A DNA stretch of 64,000 nt from Micromonospora sp. NBC_01796 (GCF_035917455.1 NZ_CP109078.1:1860001-1924000), one strand, 5' to 3'. Shown: positions 28,670 to 37,244, counted from the first letter of the stretch. The notes: generated from the letters alone by a model not told the origin. Program-made: numbers and translations.

Positions 28670-29027
28670 GATTGCGCGTCCCGTCCAGTCTCCGCGGCGC
28701 GCCGTCGCGCCGCCGCCAGCGTGAAATGAGTTGACGCCTGCCGTACCAAAAGAAACAGGCCTCCGGCCGCAGCCTAGCGAGATGGGCACCGGGGGCAACC
28801 GAGCGGGTGCGCGGTGTGCGGTACTGCACAACTCGCCCACACCCGGATACCGCGCCGCCCCGCGTCGCCGGGACCCGACGGAAAGCTTTCTGCGCGATCT
28901 CGCGACAACCGCGTAACCCCCACGGGAAGCCGTCGTTGAGTCAGATGTCGGAGCGCTGAGCCGCGCGATGACGGGTAAGCGGCCGATGCCCTGTCGGTCG
29001 AGGGGTGGCGGCGGGGCATCGCGCATA
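28670..29027. other. Gene-free region upstream of sucC
   Basis: 358 bases with no supported gene on either strand; short frames present lack ribosome sites and codon bias. It should contain the sucCD promoter (minus strand). I see no riboswitch. A 72-residue minus-strand frame at 28941-29165 crosses the tandem hairpins and is not accepted. Confidence 0.5.
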
Positions 29028-29089
29028 GAGAGGCCGGACGTGTGAGGGGTGCGTCCGGCCTCTCCCCCCGTCAGTACGCCTGACGGGGG
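29028..29089. terminator. Two tandem hairpins after the B12-binding subunit gene
   Basis: Hairpin one pairs 29028-29040 with 29052-29064 (13 bp, 11-base loop). Hairpin two pairs 29065-29073 with 29081-29089 (9 bp, 7-base loop). They lie 127 bases beyond the stop of the minus-strand gene and before the sucC promoter. Confidence 0.8.
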
Positions 29090-29215
29090 TGCCGTCGCCT
29101 GCCCGCATCGAAGGCAGTTGCGTCAGTTCATCGACCCCGACCGACGGTTCCGTGCCCAGCATCACACCGGCAGCCGCCCACGGTCACGCAGCGCTATCGC
29201 AGCACCGGCCACCGC

Positions 29216-29620
29216 TCAGGCAACCGGCTGGGCCACGTTCTCCCGTACCCACTCCACGATCGCCTGGGTGGTCGCGCCGGGAGTGAAGATCTTGGCAACC
29301 CCGATCCGCTCCAGTTCGGGGATGTCGGCCTCCGGGATGATCCCGCCGCCGAAGACGACCATGTCCTGGGCATCCCGCTCGGCCAGCAGTTCGACCACCC
29401 GGCGGAACAGGGTCATGTGCGCGCCCGAGAGGACCGACAGGCCGACCGCGTCCGCGTCCTCCTGGATGGCGGTCTCGACGATCTGCTCCGGGGTCTGGTG
29501 CAGGCCGGTGTAGATGACCTCCATGCCGGCGTCCCGCAACGCGCGGGCGACCACCTTCACGCCACGGTCGTGCCCGTCCAAGCCGGGCTTGGCGACGACG
29601 ACCCGCGTTCGAGAGCTCAT
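29216..29620 (-). CDS. Stand-alone cobalamin-binding small subunit of an acyl-CoA mutase (IcmB-like)
   Basis: A 134-residue B12-binding domain. The cobalt-ligating motif is DGHDRG at residues 15-20 (ligand His17), followed by [27 protein letters not shown] and [11 protein letters not shown], the signature of methylmalonyl- and isobutyryl-CoA mutase C-terminal domains. A free subunit of this size matches IcmB of Streptomyces isobutyryl-CoA mutase, which pairs with a separate large subunit. No large subunit is in the window, so which mutase it serves is inferred only from length and sequence. ATG 29620 has AAAGGTG upstream. The frame's upstream extension is unsupported. Confidence 0.88.
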   Translation of the reverse strand: MSSRTRVVVAKPGLDGHDRGVKVVARALRDAGMEVIYTGLHQTPEQIVETAIQEDADAVGLSVLSGAHMTLFRRVVELLAERDAQDMVVFGGGIIPEADIPELERIGVAKIFTPGATTQAIVEWVRENVAQPVA

Positions 29621-30071
29621 CAGCACACCTTTCGAGGGCACCTCGGCAACCACCTTAACGAACGGTAACCCGAGGTCCGTACGACATGGAATCTGGGCGG
29701 TACGCCGGACCGGCGAGCCGTCCCCGCCGAGCGTCCCGGCGCCACCCGGGCGACCGGGTGGGCAGTGCCGCCGGGCCGTCACTGCGTGTCGCCACGGACC
29801 GATTCGACTGACCCGCCGTACCACTCACGATGACTGACAGTTACTAACGATAAGACCCACTAATGGTTACGAAATTGGGCGTTTCCTGACGGACAGGCGC
29901 ACCGGACGACGACAAAGCCGTGGGGTGACTTGTGGGCCGACTAGGCGGCGGTTACCGTGACGACGGTTGTCATCAGGTCCACGATCGGGTGACAACACGG
30001 TCCGCCGGTGTGGTTCTCGCTTCATCCACACGGGCACGACCGGTTCAAATACCCGACAACGGAGGGTGTGC
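29621..30071. other. 451-base divergent intergenic region
   Basis: No gene is supported. The stretch 29825-29890 is markedly AT-rich for this genome and probably holds promoters. A 7-bp inverted repeat (29966-29972 with 29990-29996) and a second potential hairpin around GGTGTGG...CCACAC at about 30006-30030 lie in the leader of the M23 peptidase. I looked for a c-di-AMP (ydaO) riboswitch, common before such genes, and could not match its conserved core. Confidence 0.55.
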
Positions 30072-30794
30072 GTGCGCCAGCGCCTGTCGTCTGAGCCCGA
30101 TCGCTATCGCGGGCGACGCCGCGTACCCACCCCCCCGCGCAGTCGCTATGCCGCAGTTGTCACCACCGCCTTCGTCGGTGCCGGGATCGTCGCCCTGGGC
30201 GCGGCAGCAATGCCCGACGCCAAGGCGGTCAGCCCCACCACCCTGGCCGATCTCGAGAACGCCGCGGCCACCAGTGACGACCTCGCCTCGCGTGCGGACA
30301 CCGCGGAGCGGGCGTCACGTGAAGAAGACCGCTCGGGCATCGCCAGCACGATGGCGGAGGCGCCGGACGTCTGGCTGCTGCCGCTGCACGGCTACAACTT
30401 CACCTCCCCCTACGGCATGCGCTGGGGCGACCTGCACACCGGTGTCGACCTGGCCGCCGCCGAGGGCACCCCGTACCGCGCGATCCACGGCGGCACGGTC
30501 ACCCGCGCCGGCTGGTACGGCGGGTACGGCCTCTGCGTAATCGTGCAGCACCCGGACGGCACCGAGGCGGTCTACGGCCAGTCCTCCAAGCTCTCGGTGA
30601 AGGTGGGCCAGGAGGTCAAGGCCGGCGACGAACTCGGCCTGGTCGGCATGACCGGCCACTCGTACGGCTCCCACCTGCACCTCGAGGTGCACGTCGACGG
30701 GGTTCCGCGCGACCCGATCCCGTACCTGCGGGACAAGGGAGTGGACCTGCAGACCGAGGTCGAGGCAATCTACGGCGGCGTGGGCGCTTCGTAG
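30072..30794 (+). CDS. M23-family peptidoglycan endopeptidase
   Basis: A secreted or membrane-anchored peptidoglycan hydrolase, 240 residues. A basic N-terminus with an Arg-rich tract precedes a hydrophobic segment (AAVVTTAFVGAGIVALGAAA, near residues 27-46) that acts as a signal or anchor; about 60 helical residues follow. The LytM/M23 domain has zinc-site motifs HTGVDLA and HLHLEVH with intervening GYGLCVIVQHPDG. GTG 30072 is chosen because GGAGGG lies immediately upstream and the predicted signal follows; upstream in-frame ATGs lack this. A textbook terminator follows. The next gene is another M23 enzyme with a different linker. Confidence 0.9.
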   Translation: MRQRLSSEPDRYRGRRRVPTPPRSRYAAVVTTAFVGAGIVALGAAAMPDAKAVSPTTLADLENAAATSDDLASRADTAERASREEDRSGIASTMAEAPDVWLLPLHGYNFTSPYGMRWGDLHTGVDLAAAEGTPYRAIHGGTVTRAGWYGGYGLCVIVQHPDGTEAVYGQSSKLSVKVGQEVKAGDELGLVGMTGHSYGSHLHLEVHVDGVPRDPIPYLRDKGVDLQTEVEAIYGGVGAS

Positions 30795-30814
30795 CCCGAC
30801 GTAATACATCGATC

Positions 30815-30845
30815 ACCGCCCGGACACGTGTCCGGGCGGTTTTTC
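30815..30845 (+). terminator. Intrinsic terminator with T-run
   Basis: A perfect 26-base palindrome (two 13-base arms, 30815-30827 and 30828-30840) followed by TTTTT. It is the clearest U-tract terminator in the window. Confidence 0.93.
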
Positions 30846-31062
30846 GTGTGCCCGATCGGCAAAGTTCCCTACGCCACAGGAGTCGGTGTGACCGGGGACA
30901 CGTTGATCTTCGGCCGATATCCGGTATCCCAGCCGCAATTCCGACAAAATCCAGCGCCGTACGGCCGCCCCGAACCGCCCGCACTCGACCCGATGCCGCA
31001 GGTCAGAGGCACAACCGACCACCATTTCCGGGTCAGTTCCAGTACCCCCGGAGGTTCCACCC

Positions 31063-31932
31063 GTGCCCGAAACCCAGCCGCTCGACGACCGCGACCGCGA
31101 AGAGGGCGGAGACGACCGCCAGCCGGGCACCGGGGTGGCCCGACACCGGGCCGTCCGGAGCCGGGTCAGCCGCAGCGCGTACGTCGCGACCGGGCTGGCC
31201 GTACTCATCGGGTTCGGCGTCGCCGCGGTCACCGTCGGCGGTGACGGCGACCAGTCGGACAACACCGCCCTGGTGGCCGAGGACGCCGCCGCCCGCGCCA
31301 ACGCCGCCAACCGGGCCGACCGGTCCCAGCGGGATCCGATCCTCGAATCACCGAGTGCCGTCCCCACCAGCGCACTGGCTCCGACCGGATCGCCGTCCCC
31401 GACGCCGACCGCCGTCCCGTCCAGCCCGGTCGCACCGACCAGCGCGGCACCAACGGTCAAGAAGAAGGCCACCGCCAAGCCCAAGCCGACACCCGCCCGG
31501 ACCACGGCGAAGCCGACGAAGGCCAGCACCGCGGCCTGGGTGAGCCCGATGCCCGGCGCGCCGGTCAGCTCCTGCTACGGGATGCGCGGCGGCGTACTGC
31601 ACGCCGGGATCGACCTGGCCGACCCGGAGAACACCCCGATCCACGCGGTCGCCGCCGGCACCGTGATCACCGCCGGCGCGGCCTACGACGGGTACGGCAT
31701 CTCGGTGGTCATCGACCACGGCAACGGGATCCTGACCCACTACGCCCACCAGAACCGGACCGCGGTCAAGGTCGGCGACAGGGTCACCCCCGGTCAGGTC
31801 ATCGGGTACGAGGGCGCCACCGGCGACGCCACCGGCCCCCACCTGCACTTCGAGGTGCACCAGGGCGGGCTCTGGAACCAGATCGACCCGGCGGTGTTCA
31901 TGCGCTCGCACGGCGTCGACCTCGGGTGCTGA
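31063..31932 (+). CDS. M23-family peptidase with membrane anchor and Pro/Ser/Thr/Lys linker
   Basis: A 289-residue envelope peptidase. Acidic N-terminus, transmembrane segment YVATGLAVLIGFGVAAVTV (about 40-58), then about 100 residues rich in Ala, Pro, Ser, Thr and Lys (for example KKKATAKPKPTPARTTAKP) that should span or bind the wall. The C-terminal M23 domain has zinc motifs HAGIDLAD and HLHFEVH. GTG 31063 follows GGAGG by seven bases. A cysteine in SSCYGMRGG and another at the very C-terminus may form a disulfide. Its role is probably cross-link cleavage during growth or spore germination; the exact substrate is unknown. Confidence 0.9.
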   Translation: MPETQPLDDRDREEGGDDRQPGTGVARHRAVRSRVSRSAYVATGLAVLIGFGVAAVTVGGDGDQSDNTALVAEDAAARANAANRADRSQRDPILESPSAVPTSALAPTGSPSPTPTAVPSSPVAPTSAAPTVKKKATAKPKPTPARTTAKPTKASTAAWVSPMPGAPVSSCYGMRGGVLHAGIDLADPENTPIHAVAAGTVITAGAAYDGYGISVVIDHGNGILTHYAHQNRTAVKVGDRVTPGQVIGYEGATGDATGPHLHFEVHQGGLWNQIDPAVFMRSHGVDLGC

Positions 31933-31956
31933 TCGCCCGAACCGAGACTCACCCGT

Positions 31957-32025
31957 GGTGACGGAAATGCCGTCGGGCCCGCATCCGGTCCTCCCGGATA
32001 CGGGCCCGACGGCATTTCCGTCACC
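31957..32025. terminator. 32-bp palindrome between convergent M23 and pcrA genes
   Basis: Arms 31957-31988 and 31994-32025 differ at one position only and enclose a 5-base loop. This is far longer than a terminator needs. It serves both the M23 gene (stop 31932) and pcrA (stop 32060). Confidence 0.85.
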
Positions 32026-32059
32026 GCTGTAGCGCCCCGGTCAGCGCCGGAGCGACACG

Positions 32060-34492
32060 TCAGAGCTTCTCGACCGGGGCGTGCCGCAGCACCAGCCACA
32101 TCGTCTGGTCGCCGAAGTCGATCTGAGCCCGCGCCCCGGGCCCGTGTCCCTCCACCGCGAGCACCCGGCCGAGGCCGTACCGCTGGTGGTTGACCCGGTC
32201 CCCGGCCGCGACCTTCGGGGTCTGCGGGAGTTCACTGGCGGTGGTGAGTCGACTGGCGTCGACACCTAGCCGGCTGGCGAGCTGCGCCGCCTTCGGCGTA
32301 CCCCCGGTGAAGCCGCCGCCGCGACCGGCCGAGCCGGCCCCCGCGCCGCCGGACCGCCCACCCACGCCGCCGCCGGTGCCGGACCACGAGGTGTACGACC
32401 CCTCGGTGCGCTCCCAGCGCACCAGATCGGTCGGCAGCTCGGCCATGAAACGCGACGCCGGGTTGTACGACGGCTGCCCCCACGCCGAGCGGGTGACCGC
32501 GCGGGACAGGTAGAGCCGTTGCCGGGCACGGGTGATGCCGACGTACGCCAGCCGGCGCTCCTCCTCCAGCTCGCGGGTGTCGCCGAGGGCACGCAGATGC
32601 GGGAAGACGCCGTCCTCCAACCCGGTGAGGAAGACGACCGGGAACTCCAGCCCCTTGGCCGTGTGCAGGGTCATCAGGGTGACCACACCCTGGTGCACCT
32701 CGGGCTCCTCGCCGTCGGCCGCCGGACCCGCCTGGTCGGGGATCTGGTCGGCGTCGGCGACCAGGGCGACCTGCTCCAGGAAACCGGCGAGGGTGGCCCC
32801 GGTCCCGTCCTCGGACTGCGCCTCGACCCGCTCGGTGTACTCCCGCGCGACGCTCACCAGCTCCTGGAGGTTCTCCACCCGCCCGGCGTCCTGCGGGTCG
32901 AGGCTCTCCTCCAACTCGCTCAGGTAGCCGGAGCGGGTCAGCAACGACTCCAGGACCTCCTCCGGCGAGGCCGTCTCGGCCAGCTCGCGGGCGGCGTCGA
33001 GCAGGGCGACGAAGTCGGCGATCGAGTTCGCGGCCCGGGTGGAGATCCCCGGTGCGTTGCCGGCCCGGCGCAGCGCGGCCCCGAAGGAGATCCGGTCCCG
33101 GGTGGCGAGCGCCTCGACGCACGCCTCGGCCCGGTCACCGATCCCCCGGCGAGGGGTGTTGAGCACCCGGCGCAGGCTCACCGTGTCGTCGTCGTTGACC
33201 ACCGCACGCAGGTACGCCAACGCGTCGCGTACCTCCTTGCGCTCGTAGAAGCGCACCCCGCCGACCACCTTGTACGGCAGCCCGACCCGGATGAACACCT
33301 CCTCGAACACCCGCGACTGGGCATTGGTGCGGTAGAAGACCGCCACCTCGCCCGGCCGGGTCAGCCCCTCGTCGGTGAGCCGGTCGATCTCCCGGGCCAC
33401 CCAGTCGGCCTCGGCGTGCTCGGTGTCGGCGACGTAACCGACGATCTGCTCACCGGCACCGGCCTCGCTCCACAGCCGCTTCGGCTTGCGCGAGGTGTTC
33501 CGGTCGATCACCGCGTTGGCCGCGTTCAGGATGGTCTGGGTGGAGCGGTAGTTCTGCTCCAGCAGGATGGTCCGGGCGTCGGTGAAGTCCCGCTCGAACT
33601 CCAGGATGTTCCGGATCGTCGCGCCCCGGAAGGCGTAGATCGACTGGTCCGCGTCGCCGACCACGCAGAGCTCGCCCGGCGGCAGCCCGTCGTCGCCGAT
33701 CGGCTCGCTGCCGACCAGCTCCTTGATCAGGGTGTACTGCGCGTGGTTGGTGTCCTGGTACTCGTCGACCAGCACGTGCCGGAACCGGCGCCGGTAGCTC
33801 TCCGCCACGTGCGGATGGGACTGCAACAGGTGCACGGTGGTCATGATCAGGTCGTCGAAGTCGAGCGCGTGCGCCTCCTTGAGGCGCTGCTGGTAGCGGG
33901 TGTACGCCTCGGCCAGGGCGCGCTCGTTGGGACCCTTCGCCCGACCCGCGAACTCCTCCGGGTCGACCAGCTCGTTCTTCAGGTTGGACACCTGGGCCGC
34001 CAGGCCGCGCGCCGGATAGCGCTTCGGGTCCAGGTCCAGCTCCCGGGCCACCATCTGCATCAACCGGCGCGAGTCGTCGGCGTCGTAGATGGAGAAGGTC
34101 GACTTCATCCCGGCGTGCTGGTGCTCGGCCCGCAGGATCCGTACGCAGGCGGAGTGGAACGTGGAGACCCACATCATCCGGGCCCGGGGACCGACCAGGG
34201 CGGCCACCCGTTCCTTCATCTCACCGGCGGCCTTGTTGGTGAAGGTGATCGCGATGATCTCACCGGGATGCACCTGCCTGGCCGCGAGCAGATAGGCGAT
34301 CCGGTGGGTCAGCACCCGGGTCTTGCCCGATCCGGCGCCGGCCACGATCAGCAGCGGTGAGCCGGCGTGCGTCACGGCGTCGCGCTGCGGGCCGTTCAGC
34401 CCGGTGAGCAGGGCCTGTGGATCGAGAGCCGGGCCGGACGGCGGACGCGGCGTCGAGGACTGGATCGGCGGGGTTTCGAAGAGGGCATGCAT
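32060..34492 (-). CDS. pcrA: ATP-dependent DNA helicase PcrA/UvrD type
   Basis: Superfamily 1 3'-5' helicase for repair and replication, 810 residues. Motifs in order: Q motif LNGPQRDAV, Walker A VAGAGSGKTRVL, GEIIAITFTNKAA (Ia), LVDEYQDTNHAQY (II), GDADQSIYAFRGA (III), LEQNYRSTQTIL (IV), VVTLMTLHTAKGLEFPVVF (V) and RRLAYVGITRARQRLYL (VI). The C-terminus has a Gly/Ser-rich stretch and a Tudor-like end (VAAGDRVNHQRYGLGRVLAVEG) as in actinobacterial PcrA, where it binds RNA polymerase. ATG 34492 begins the frame. It converges on the M23 gene across a long palindrome. Confidence 0.97.
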   Translation of the reverse strand: MHALFETPPIQSSTPRPPSGPALDPQALLTGLNGPQRDAVTHAGSPLLIVAGAGSGKTRVLTHRIAYLLAARQVHPGEIIAITFTNKAAGEMKERVAALVGPRARMMWVSTFHSACVRILRAEHQHAGMKSTFSIYDADDSRRLMQMVARELDLDPKRYPARGLAAQVSNLKNELVDPEEFAGRAKGPNERALAEAYTRYQQRLKEAHALDFDDLIMTTVHLLQSHPHVAESYRRRFRHVLVDEYQDTNHAQYTLIKELVGSEPIGDDGLPPGELCVVGDADQSIYAFRGATIRNILEFERDFTDARTILLEQNYRSTQTILNAANAVIDRNTSRKPKRLWSEAGAGEQIVGYVADTEHAEADWVAREIDRLTDEGLTRPGEVAVFYRTNAQSRVFEEVFIRVGLPYKVVGGVRFYERKEVRDALAYLRAVVNDDDTVSLRRVLNTPRRGIGDRAEACVEALATRDRISFGAALRRAGNAPGISTRAANSIADFVALLDAARELAETASPEEVLESLLTRSGYLSELEESLDPQDAGRVENLQELVSVAREYTERVEAQSEDGTGATLAGFLEQVALVADADQIPDQAGPAADGEEPEVHQGVVTLMTLHTAKGLEFPVVFLTGLEDGVFPHLRALGDTRELEEERRLAYVGITRARQRLYLSRAVTRSAWGQPSYNPASRFMAELPTDLVRWERTEGSYTSWSGTGGGVGGRSGGAGAGSAGRGGGFTGGTPKAAQLASRLGVDASRLTTASELPQTPKVAAGDRVNHQRYGLGRVLAVEGHGPGARAQIDFGDQTMWLVLRHAPVEKL

Positions 34493-34653
34493 CGCAGCGC
34501 AAGTCTAGGCCGCCGGTCCGACAACACCCTCCTGCCCTGCCGTCCGGCAACCAACTCGTCACCCGGCTGGACTGGTGGGTTCCGGCCCGATCGAGAACGA
34601 TGACCGGGTACCGACCCCGGACAGCGTTACCGCACTCGATGGGAAGAATTCTG

Positions 34654-36489
34654 ATGAGTCGACCACGTCCGCGCGGCTGGGCGCTGGTGCGGCACCTGAT
34701 GGTGCCCGCCCTCGCCCTCGCCGTCGTCACCACCCTGCCCTTCGCCCCCGCCGCGCACCCGACCCCGACGACCGACGAGTGGACCGCCCTGAAGCCGGTC
34801 TCGGTCTCGTACGGCACACCGACCGGTCGCCCGGCCAAGGGCAACTTCCTCAGCTACAACGACTTCCACGGCGCCATCGACCCGCCGACCGGCAGCGGCG
34901 CCGCGGTCAACGGCACCCCGGCCGGCGGTGTCGAATACCTGGCGACCTGGCTGAAGAAGCTCCGCGCCGAGGCATCCGCCGAGGGTCGCAAGAGCACCAC
35001 CGTCGGCGCCGGTGACCTGATCGGCGCCACCCCGCTGGTCAGCGCCGCCTTCCACGACGAGCCGACGATCGAGCTGATGGACCTGATCGGGCTGGACATC
35101 AGCTCGGTCGGCAACCACGAGTTCGACGAGGGCGTCGAGGAACTGATCCGGATCAACCGGGGCGGCTGCCACCCGGTCGACGGCTGCCAGGACGGCGACG
35201 GCTTCGCCGGTGCCCGGTTCACCTACCTGGCCGCGAACACGGTGAGCCGGCGTACCGGGCTGCCGATCCTGCCGCCGGTGGACATCCGCCTGGTCGACGG
35301 CGTACCGGTCGGGTTCGTCGGGCTGACCCTGGAGGGCACCCCGGGCATCGTCAACCCGGCCGGGATCAGCTCGGTCCGGTTCACCGACGAGATCGAGACC
35401 GCCAACCTGTGGGGCACCCTGCTCAAGCTCGCCGGGGTCAAGGCACAGGTCCTGCTCCTGCACGAGGGCGGCTCCCAGTCCGGCGGGCCCTCCGACTGCA
35501 CCAACTTCTCCGGCCCGCTCAAGTCGATCGTGGCCGGGCTGCGTCCCGAGTTCGGGCTGGTCGTCAGCGGGCACACCCACCGCGCCTACTCCTGCTCGCT
35601 GCCGAACTCCTCCGGTGCGAACAGCGTCGTCACCAGCGCCGGCACCAACGGCCAACTGATCAGCGACATCGACTACTCGCTGGACCGGCGGACCGGCCGG
35701 TTCACCGAGATCACCGCGCGCAACGTCATCGTCGAGAACGGCGTACGCAACGCCGACGGCACCTGGCAGCAGACCACCCCCGGCAACTTCGTCCGCAACC
35801 CGGCCCTGGTGGAGCCCCGGGCGAAGGAACTCGCCGACAAGTACCGGGCGGCGGTCGCCCCGATCGCGGACCGGGTGGTCGGACGGATCACCGCAGACAT
35901 CGTCCGGGACAACCTGCCCAACCAGGAGAGCCCGCTCGGTGACGTGATCGCCGACGCCCAGCTCGCCTGGACCGCCGCCAACGGGGCCCAGCTCGCGCTG
36001 ATGAACCCGGGCGGCATCCGCGCCCCGCTGACGTACGGCACCTCGGCCGGGGGCGAGGCGCCCGGCGAGATCACGTACGGCGAGGCGTTCACCGTCCAGC
36101 CGTTCAACAACCTGGTGGTCACCCAGACCTTCACCGGGGCACAGCTCAAGGACGTGCTGGAACAGCAGTTCGTCGGCTTCAGCGGGCAGACCTCGCAGCG
36201 GGTGCTCCAGGTCTCGGCGGGGCTCACGTACAGCTATGACACCACCCTGCCGGCCGGCGGCCGGGTCACCGGCCTGGCCCTCGGCGGCGTGCCGGTGGAT
36301 CCGGCGGCCAGCTACCGGGTCACCACGAACGACTTCCTGGCCAACGGCGGTGACGGCTTCACCCTGCTCACCGGCGGCACCGACCGGACCACGGCGCCCG
36401 GTTTCGACGTCGACGCCCTGGTCGGCTACCTCGGCACGGGCGCTCCCGTGGCCCCCGGCCCGGCCAACCGCATCACCCGCCTCGGCTGA
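34654..36489 (+). CDS. Secreted bifunctional metallophosphatase/5'-nucleotidase
   Basis: Extracytoplasmic nucleotidase of the UshA type, 611 residues. Signal peptide: Arg-rich start, then MVPALALAVVTTLPFAPAA with a likely cleavage after AHP or APAA. The N-terminal metallophosphoesterase domain shows NDFHG, VGAGDLIGATP, SVGNHEFDEG and VVSGHTHRAY, the five metal-site blocks. The C-terminal 5'-nucleotidase domain shows SPLGDVIADAQL, MNPGGIRAPL and the aromatic NNLVVTQTFTG region. ATG 34654 has GGGAAG seven bases upstream, better than ATG 34639. It probably salvages nucleosides and phosphate from outside the cell. A terminator follows. Confidence 0.94.
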   Translation: MSRPRPRGWALVRHLMVPALALAVVTTLPFAPAAHPTPTTDEWTALKPVSVSYGTPTGRPAKGNFLSYNDFHGAIDPPTGSGAAVNGTPAGGVEYLATWLKKLRAEASAEGRKSTTVGAGDLIGATPLVSAAFHDEPTIELMDLIGLDISSVGNHEFDEGVEELIRINRGGCHPVDGCQDGDGFAGARFTYLAANTVSRRTGLPILPPVDIRLVDGVPVGFVGLTLEGTPGIVNPAGISSVRFTDEIETANLWGTLLKLAGVKAQVLLLHEGGSQSGGPSDCTNFSGPLKSIVAGLRPEFGLVVSGHTHRAYSCSLPNSSGANSVVTSAGTNGQLISDIDYSLDRRTGRFTEITARNVIVENGVRNADGTWQQTTPGNFVRNPALVEPRAKELADKYRAAVAPIADRVVGRITADIVRDNLPNQESPLGDVIADAQLAWTAANGAQLALMNPGGIRAPLTYGTSAGGEAPGEITYGEAFTVQPFNNLVVTQTFTGAQLKDVLEQQFVGFSGQTSQRVLQVSAGLTYSYDTTLPAGGRVTGLALGGVPVDPAASYRVTTNDFLANGGDGFTLLTGGTDRTTAPGFDVDALVGYLGTGAPVAPGPANRITRLG

Positions 36490-36495
36490 ACACCA

Positions 36496-36551
36496 GGTGA
36501 GCGAGGGCCCCCGACCGGTGCGAAAAAAGTGGGAAGGGGCCCTTGTTCACC
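36496..36551 (+). terminator. Terminator after the 5'-nucleotidase gene
   Basis: A 16-bp stem (36496-36511 with 36536-36551), fully paired in RNA with two G-U pairs, around a 24-base loop containing AAAAAA. Its right arm, AAGGGGCCCTTGTTCACC, ends seven bases before the next promoter. Confidence 0.75.
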
Positions 36552-36558
36552 GAGATGC

Positions 36559-36588
36559 TTGCGCGGGGGGCCGTTCGGTGGGCATACT
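36559..36588 (+). promoter_or_regulatory. Predicted promoter of the leader peptide / chorismate mutase transcript
   Basis: TTGCGC (36559-36564), an 18-base spacer, then CATACT (36583-36588). A start six to seven bases later would fall on the GTG of the leader peptide at 36595, making its transcript leaderless. Prediction from consensus only. Confidence 0.5.
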
Positions 36589-36594
36589 CGGTTC

Positions 36595-36663
36595 GTGATC
36601 CAGCAGGCGCACTTCTACTTTTACTATGGCTCCGGGAGTCCGGCAGCCGTAGGTAGCGCCTGA
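36595..36663 (+). CDS. Phe/Tyr-rich leader peptide of chorismate mutase
   Basis: A 22-codon frame, GTG to TGA, reading VIQQAHFYFYYGSGSPAAVGSA. Five consecutive aromatic codons (TTC TAC TTT TAC TAT, 36613-36627) are the end products of the branch that the downstream chorismate mutase opens. TTT and TAT are rare in this genome. A hairpin terminator begins 16 bases after the stop. This is the arrangement of an amino-acid attenuator: translation of the aromatic run would sense Phe-tRNA and Tyr-tRNA supply. No ribosome site is seen; the predicted transcript start coincides with the GTG. Not a functional protein in its own right. Confidence 0.78.
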   Translation: MIQQAHFYFYYGSGSPAAVGSA

Positions 36664-36705
36664 TCTAAAACCTACGAACGCCCCGGGCTCCTGGAGCCCG
36701 GGGCG
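36628..36705 (+). promoter_or_regulatory. Attenuator: terminator with alternative pairings
   Basis: Terminator stem 36679-36690 with 36694-36705 (12 bp, 3-base loop, then TTT). Competing pairings seen: 36628-36638 with 36688-36698 (11 bp, one G-U), which would break the terminator; 36648-36654 with 36670-36676 (7 bp); and a local hairpin within 36628-36648. Which one forms when the ribosome stalls is inference; the first competitor lies so close to the aromatic codons that a stalled ribosome could mask it. Confidence 0.65.
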
Positions 36706-36758
36706 TTTCGCTTCGGGGTCTGGAATTGCCAGGGGCCAACCCTCTCGGGAGCCCGGAA

Positions 36759-37073
36759 ATGACCGCACACATGCTTGAGCAGCCCGCCAACTCGCCCGCG
36801 AACGCGCAGACCGGCACCGACTCGCCGGAGGCCGCGGCGCGGATCCTCGCCATGCGCGACCGGATCAACGAGATCGACAGCGCCCTGATCGCCCTCTGGC
36901 AGGAACGGGCGAGCCTGTCCCAACAGGTCGGGGCGACCCGGGTCGCCTCCGGTGGCACCCGCCTGGTCCTCTCCCGCGAGCGGGAGATCCTGGACAAGTT
37001 CCGTACCGCCCTGGGTGCGGACGGCACCCAGCTCGCACTCCTGGTGCTCCGCGCCGGCCGCGGGCCGCTCTGA
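36759..37073 (+). CDS. Chorismate mutase, AroQ type
   Basis: Converts chorismate to prephenate, the entry to Phe and Tyr. The product has 104 residues. A non-conserved N-terminus of 27 residues precedes the helical AroQ domain: RILAMRDRINEIDSALIALWQERASLSQQVG with the conserved Arg and Asp, then LSREREILDKFRTALG. ATG 36759 has GGGAG eight bases upstream; a TTG at 36726 is in frame but less likely. It is a single-gene transcription unit controlled by the leader peptide and terminator. It has no fused prephenate dehydratase or dehydrogenase. Confidence 0.92.
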   Translation: MTAHMLEQPANSPANAQTGTDSPEAAARILAMRDRINEIDSALIALWQERASLSQQVGATRVASGGTRLVLSREREILDKFRTALGADGTQLALLVLRAGRGPL

Positions 37074-37134
37074 ACTCTCGCCCGCGCATCCGCAGGGCAC
37101 GGGCCACCGTCGTACGTCATGGGCCGGACGAGGC

Positions 37135-37173
37135 CCGGGGCGCCGGTCGCATGGATGACGACCGACGCCCCGG
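37135..37173. terminator. Hairpin between chorismate mutase and opp2
   Basis: 15-bp arms (37135-37149 with 37159-37173), one mismatch, 9-base loop. It lies between convergent genes ending at 37073 and 37245. Confidence 0.75.
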
Positions 37174-37244
37174 ACACTGAGGAGGCACTACCTTCACCGG
37201 TGACTCGAGCCGGGTGGGGCCCGGCCGCCGGCGTCTGAGCCGGC

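Noticed and set aside
28941-29165. Minus-strand frame of about 74 codons between sucC and the B12 subunit
   Set aside because: It reads through two tandem terminator hairpins and has no coding bias.
29621-30071. Possible c-di-AMP (ydaO) riboswitch before the M23 peptidase
   Set aside because: The gene type fits and GGGGTGA occurs near 29923, but the rest of the conserved core could not be found.
36559-36705. T-box or other tRNA-sensing leader for chorismate mutase
   Set aside because: No T-box sequence or specifier loop is visible; the aromatic codons lie in a proper GTG-to-TGA frame, which explains the element better as a leader peptide.
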